A stretch of 64,000 nt of DNA, from positions 2,023,989 to 2,087,988 of the forward strand of contig JASKMD010000019.1 in NCBI GenBank assembly GCA_030144725.1. The letters are read 5' to 3'. Below the pieces are notes generated by a model. The model was not told the origin of the DNA. It did no database searches and was given only the letters and a program-made list of their open reading frames with translations. The stretch's first letter is position 1, and each line of letters opens with the position of its first letter. Below, in pieces: positions 61,001-64,000 of this stretch. The position numbers and the translations under genes were made by a program. This stretch comes from Haematococcus lacustris. Lineage: Eukaryota; Chlorophyta; Chlorophyceae; Chlamydomonadales; Haematococcaceae.

Positions 61001-63453
61001 AACATAATGGACTTCACGGCCCCTGTAGCGTCTCTCACCTCCACACGATGCCCCAGCACCGCCATCTGCATGTCACACAATTCAAAACTCACACACTCAA
61101 CGCAAATCTCACTATTCTTTTGCCACTAGTATTCTAGAGCCACGGAGAGTCCTGGACCTCCTACTGCTGCCTCCCCCCATCACCCCTGCTGCTGCCACAC
61201 ACACACCGCTGTTGCTGCTGCCCCTGATGCTACCCCTATGCTGCTCCTGCTGCCTGCTGCCCTGGCACTGCGCAGAGCAGTCAGCAACGGTTGACGTCCT
61301 ATCAGCCCAAAGGGCGCTGCCTGGCTGCCAGCCTTAAGCTGCAAGCTTCACCAGCCCGGCACCACATGGCTTGTGGAGGTGCGCCCACACACTGGTTGCT
61401 GCAAGGTTTTGCGCGTTGTGCCATGCCAATCTGCAAGGTTTATGTGGCTGTGCTGTTGCTCCTGCCACAAAATCATTCTGTGTAGATGCATAGTTAGAAC
61501 CCTAAGTTGTATTTTGAGCACCCTAAGTTGTGCTGTGAGAACCCTAAGGTGCTTGAAGTAGCCATCGACATCTTGACGTCTGGACAAACTCTGGCGGCGA
61601 TATAGAAAGCCTCATGCTGGCTGTGCAGGGTGCTGTACATGCAGAATCTCTTGCCTGGCAGCCTGGAGCCAGCGGTGCAGGGCTGCGTGCTGTGCCCCAT
61701 GCTGCGCCCTCCCATGCTGTGCCCCATGCTGCGCCCACCAAGGGCAACGGCAAGGGCAAGGGCAGGAGCAAGAGCAAGTGCATGACCAAGGCAGCCAAGC
61801 AGCCCACAGAGGTGCAGAGCCATGCCATACCTACCAAGCTCACCCACTGGGTAATGAAAGGGAATGGGCAGGACTGGCTAGACTGGAACTGCACTTCAAG
61901 ACCTGGCCTACCCGTTGAGCCAGAGGGGAGACTACGCTCAGGGCCTGTCAGGGCCAAAACCTCTGCCTGCCCAGGATGATCTGGGCCAAGGCTCCCACCT
62001 TGAGAGTGGTGCCCATGGCCTGTCCGGAAACAGGAATAGGAGGGCAAGGGTTAGGAGGGCAAGGAATAGGAACACCCTCAACCCTCCAGTGGGTAGAGGA
62101 GCGGCACGCATGGCCAGGCAGGCGATAGTTGCCTGCCCAGGGATAGCTCTCAGTGCTGGAGCAACCCCAGTAGCCTTCTAAACCACATACCGGCAAATGC
62201 CATGTGATGATGACAATGACAGTGATGATGCTGGGTGATGATGCTGGTGCTAGTACTGGTGGGGCTGCTGCTGATGATGATGATGGTGCTGCTGCTGCTG
62301 CCAATGGTGTTGAGTTGCCTGGCAAGGTCTAGAAGTATGCAGACCTGCACCGCAAGCGGCTGCCAGGGCCGACAGCCCAAGGCTGAGCAGCAGGAGGTGC
62401 TGAACTAAGCTGTGTGGTCAAGGGACCATGGCTGCCTGTGGTTGTGATGACAGTGTTGTGCTGTTGCTCCTGCCGTAACATTACTCCGCAAAAATGCGTT
62501 GTCAGCTTACAGAACAGCACGTGTGTCATGCCACTACAAGTATCGCCATTCCTAGAAGTTGGGGCATAGCTGAGGCATGCACATCCACACTGCCACACAG
62601 CTGCCGCTGAGGTGCAGTGCTGCCACTGCTGTCCCCGCTGCCACTGCTCCTTCAACACTATGCATTAAGCCGGTTGCATGGCAACGGGTGCCGGCTCATG
62701 TGAGGAGTAGCAAGGAAGCGTGACAAGGGGCTGCGCACCAGGTTGCAGGAACAGGTGCTGTATCTGCCTGCTAGAACAGCTAAAAAAGTATCTGCCTGCC
62801 GCCTGCTGCCTGCCTGCTGCCTGCCTGGCTGCCTGCTCTGGATAACCGCACAGGTGACGGCTCTGTCACAACCCACTGCCATTACACTAACAGTGGCCAT
62901 GTGGTTTTGATTGGGTGTGGCTGCCTTGTCATACATCATGACATGCCTCAGTCTGATATAATCAGGCATGTTTGCCTTGACTATGATCAGGTATGATTGA
63001 CTATGATCAGGTATGATTGACTTCGCCCCTAACATGCTAGCGCTGGCCTGTCTGCCTTGCCTGAGCCCTGCTAGCGATGCAGCTTTGCAGCACACATTCC
63101 TTACAGTCCCACCCCACCCTGGCGATGGTACTGCTGCTGACTTCTCATCAGCTGACCCACCCCAGCTGCAAATTCAGATGCATGTCGTGATGGCCAAAGA
63201 TGCTGGCAGGTCATGATGTTATGTTGATGGTAGTGCTGCCAGTGGGACCTGGCCACTCTACCTGTGACAGGGAGTCATTCACAATCTCGCCCACAAAGCA
63301 CCAGGTCCTTGCTGGCTGCATCATTCCTTGAGGAGTCTCTATGTAATAGCCTCCTCCGTCCGTCTCGTCTAGCATGGGGAGGGCCTCGAAGCTAGGGAAG
63401 TATATGCTGTTGTGAAGGCTGGAGCCGGCGGAGCCCGCCCCCGCTCCCTGCAT
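58006..63453 (-). CDS. MYND-type zinc-finger protein (partial model, 6 exons)
   Basis: Exons 63453-63262, 61065-60967, 60319-60228, 59979-59913, 59515-59411 and 58095-58006 join in phase. The first exon opens with an ATG and has WCFVGEIVNDSLSQ. Exons 2-4 form a conserved globular part (MAVLGHRVEVRDATGAV, then FYPASGWLDFSQLRVGHTVF, then KIIPLSLDILMYISQAFFEQ). Exons 5-6 make the finger: CCTC, FTCSSC, TYCSPDC, H and C, giving CX2C-X13-CX2CX5CX3CX7HX3C, the MYND layout but without the usual tryptophan before the His. Other algal proteins share this architecture (general knowledge). MYND fingers bind proline-rich peptides; the role here is unknown. The 3' end beyond the donor at 58006 was not found. 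Confidence 0.8.
58735..58890. repeat. 28-bp tandem repeat with GGAAAAGTGCACG core
   Basis: Five to six diverged units containing GAAAAAGTGCAC and ACACAATTAC, in the MYND-gene intron 58096-59410. It is AT-richer than its surroundings. The GTGCAC core is itself palindromic. Confidence 0.85.
59125..59310. repeat. Palindrome-rich segment
   Basis: Includes GTAAACGTC and GACGTTTAC facing each other across a short TCGGCTGCGCCTC spacer (about 59199-59229), and TCTCGGCC/GGCCTCCGA-type sequence around it. In style (CTCGGC motifs and CATTATGCG/CGCATAATG) it resembles the left part of the insertion at 38343, suggesting the same element family. Confidence 0.55.
59600..59850. repeat. 30-bp minisatellite of CCCTGACC units
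   Basis: About eight copies of a higher-order unit made of CCCTGACCCTGACCCC and GGCCCTGACCCCAA in the MYND-gene intron 59516-59912. The Leu-Thr-Pro and Gly-Ser-Gly frames over it are artefacts. Confidence 0.92.
60424..60884 (+). mobile_element. 5'-truncated Fanzor 3' end with tail (copy F3)
   Basis: Begins at GGACTGCAATGCAGC within RuvC-III, keeps the C-terminus open to a stop at 60617-60619, and continues through the tail to GGCCAAGGTGCTG. It fills most of the MYND-gene intron 60320-60966 and is antisense to it. GTGCTG is also found directly before the truncation point. Confidence 0.85.
61066..63261. other. Large first intron of the MYND gene
   Basis: 2.2 kb between exons 1 and 2. It contains an unrecognised plus-strand coding-like stretch at 61614-61979 (Lys-rich KGNGKGKGRSKSK, then THWVMKGNGQDWLDWN), short ACCCTAAGTTGT repeats at 61498-61548, a CATGCTGCGCCC/CCATGCTGTGCC repeat near 61690-61740, GATGATG-rich sequence near 62200-62290 and duplicated ACTATGATCAGGTATGATTG at 62978-63020. 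Confidence 0.5.
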
Positions 63454-64000
63454 GTAAGCCTATCTCCCCCCGCTGGGCTTTGAAGCGGGTTGCTTTCGTC
63501 GGTGCCCGCAGTGGCAGCTGCGGCACTGGATTCAAAGTGTGTCGCCCAGCAAGTTACGAGCAGCTTGTTGGTGTTACTGCCTGTCGCTAGTGCGCTGATG
63601 GCTTAGTTGCTCCAACGTGAGGTGGGTTCTTCTAACGGTGTAACATTGGTGCATATGTCACTCCCTAACTTAACACCAAGCTCCTAACCCATATGCCTCT
63701 TTTGCAGCTTCAAGCAGCTTAGTATAGCATGGCTAGGCGGCCATCCCATCTGCACAGCTCAGTAGGGCGTGGGCCTGGGCCGACTGCACAGCGGCGACTG
63801 TTGGGCGCGGCTGACACGTCTTGGTCATAGAACCTGCACATGAGTGTGGTGGGGGAGGCAATGTTAGGTTATGTGCCATGTCACGTAGGATATGATCATG
63901 TCATGCACATTTGTAGAACCAGGGCAGTGCTTACCTGATGATGTTGTTATTGCTTGTTGAGCACATCAGGCAATACACTATCCCAAGACACATTCGCACC
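63454..64000. other. 5' flank of the MYND gene, no gene recognised
   Basis: No recognisable coding region and no repeat array. The promoter of the minus-strand MYND gene would lie here, but no TATA box was identified. Confidence 0.5.

Noticed and set aside
61498..61548. Telomere-like ACCCTAA repeats
   Set aside because: Only three scattered ACCCTAAG motifs with unrelated spacers.

Overview
The window looks like nuclear DNA of a chlorophycean green alga. Genes are split into many short exons with GTGAGT or GTGGGT donors and CTGCAG acceptors. Introns are packed with simple repeats, a TGTAA polyadenylation signal follows the G-patch gene, and a 60S ribosomal protein gene has spliceosomal introns. 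The repeat load and the families seen suggest a Haematococcus-like alga; that genus-level guess comes from general knowledge, not from a search. Most long open frames here are artefacts of repeats; real proteins were found by joining short exons whose reading phases agree.

Left part (1-16 kb, plus strand): after about 4 kb without a gene comes a G-patch protein of the SQS1 type (3996-10530), followed 264 bp later by RPL23 (uL14). A 3.06-kb segment holding the 3' end of the G-patch gene and all of RPL23 is tandemly duplicated, with a third copy started and cut off. Both RPL23 copies are intact. The second G-patch 3' end has a 2-bp deletion.

Mobile-element part (16-23 kb): a 1.4-kb CAG-rich array, a gag-like open frame with a CCHC zinc knuckle, a reversed fragment of a gypsy-type integrase C-terminus with a PHD-like finger, and a broken Fanzor (eukaryotic TnpB-like RuvC nuclease) gene. 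Three more 5'-truncated copies of the Fanzor 3' end with its tail lie further on (43.4, 48.5 and 60.4 kb), each antisense to a host gene and within or apparently within one of its introns.

Right part (24-63.5 kb, minus strand): four host genes in one orientation. They are a receptor-like kinase with two repeated ectodomain modules, a transmembrane helix and a complete kinase (24685-35107, 17 exons, 1361 codons); an organellar-type histidyl-tRNA synthetase (36255-44733, 14 exons, 456 codons); a cupin-domain protein with a hydrophobic N-terminal region (45779 to about 49700); and a MYND zinc-finger protein (58006-63453). Between the last two lies a 5.6-kb segment bounded by about 205-bp terminal inverted repeats and 7-bp direct repeats, probably a DNA transposon with its own spliced gene.

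The genes do not form one pathway. The connecting theme is how much repeat and transposon DNA their introns hold while the splice phases stay intact.
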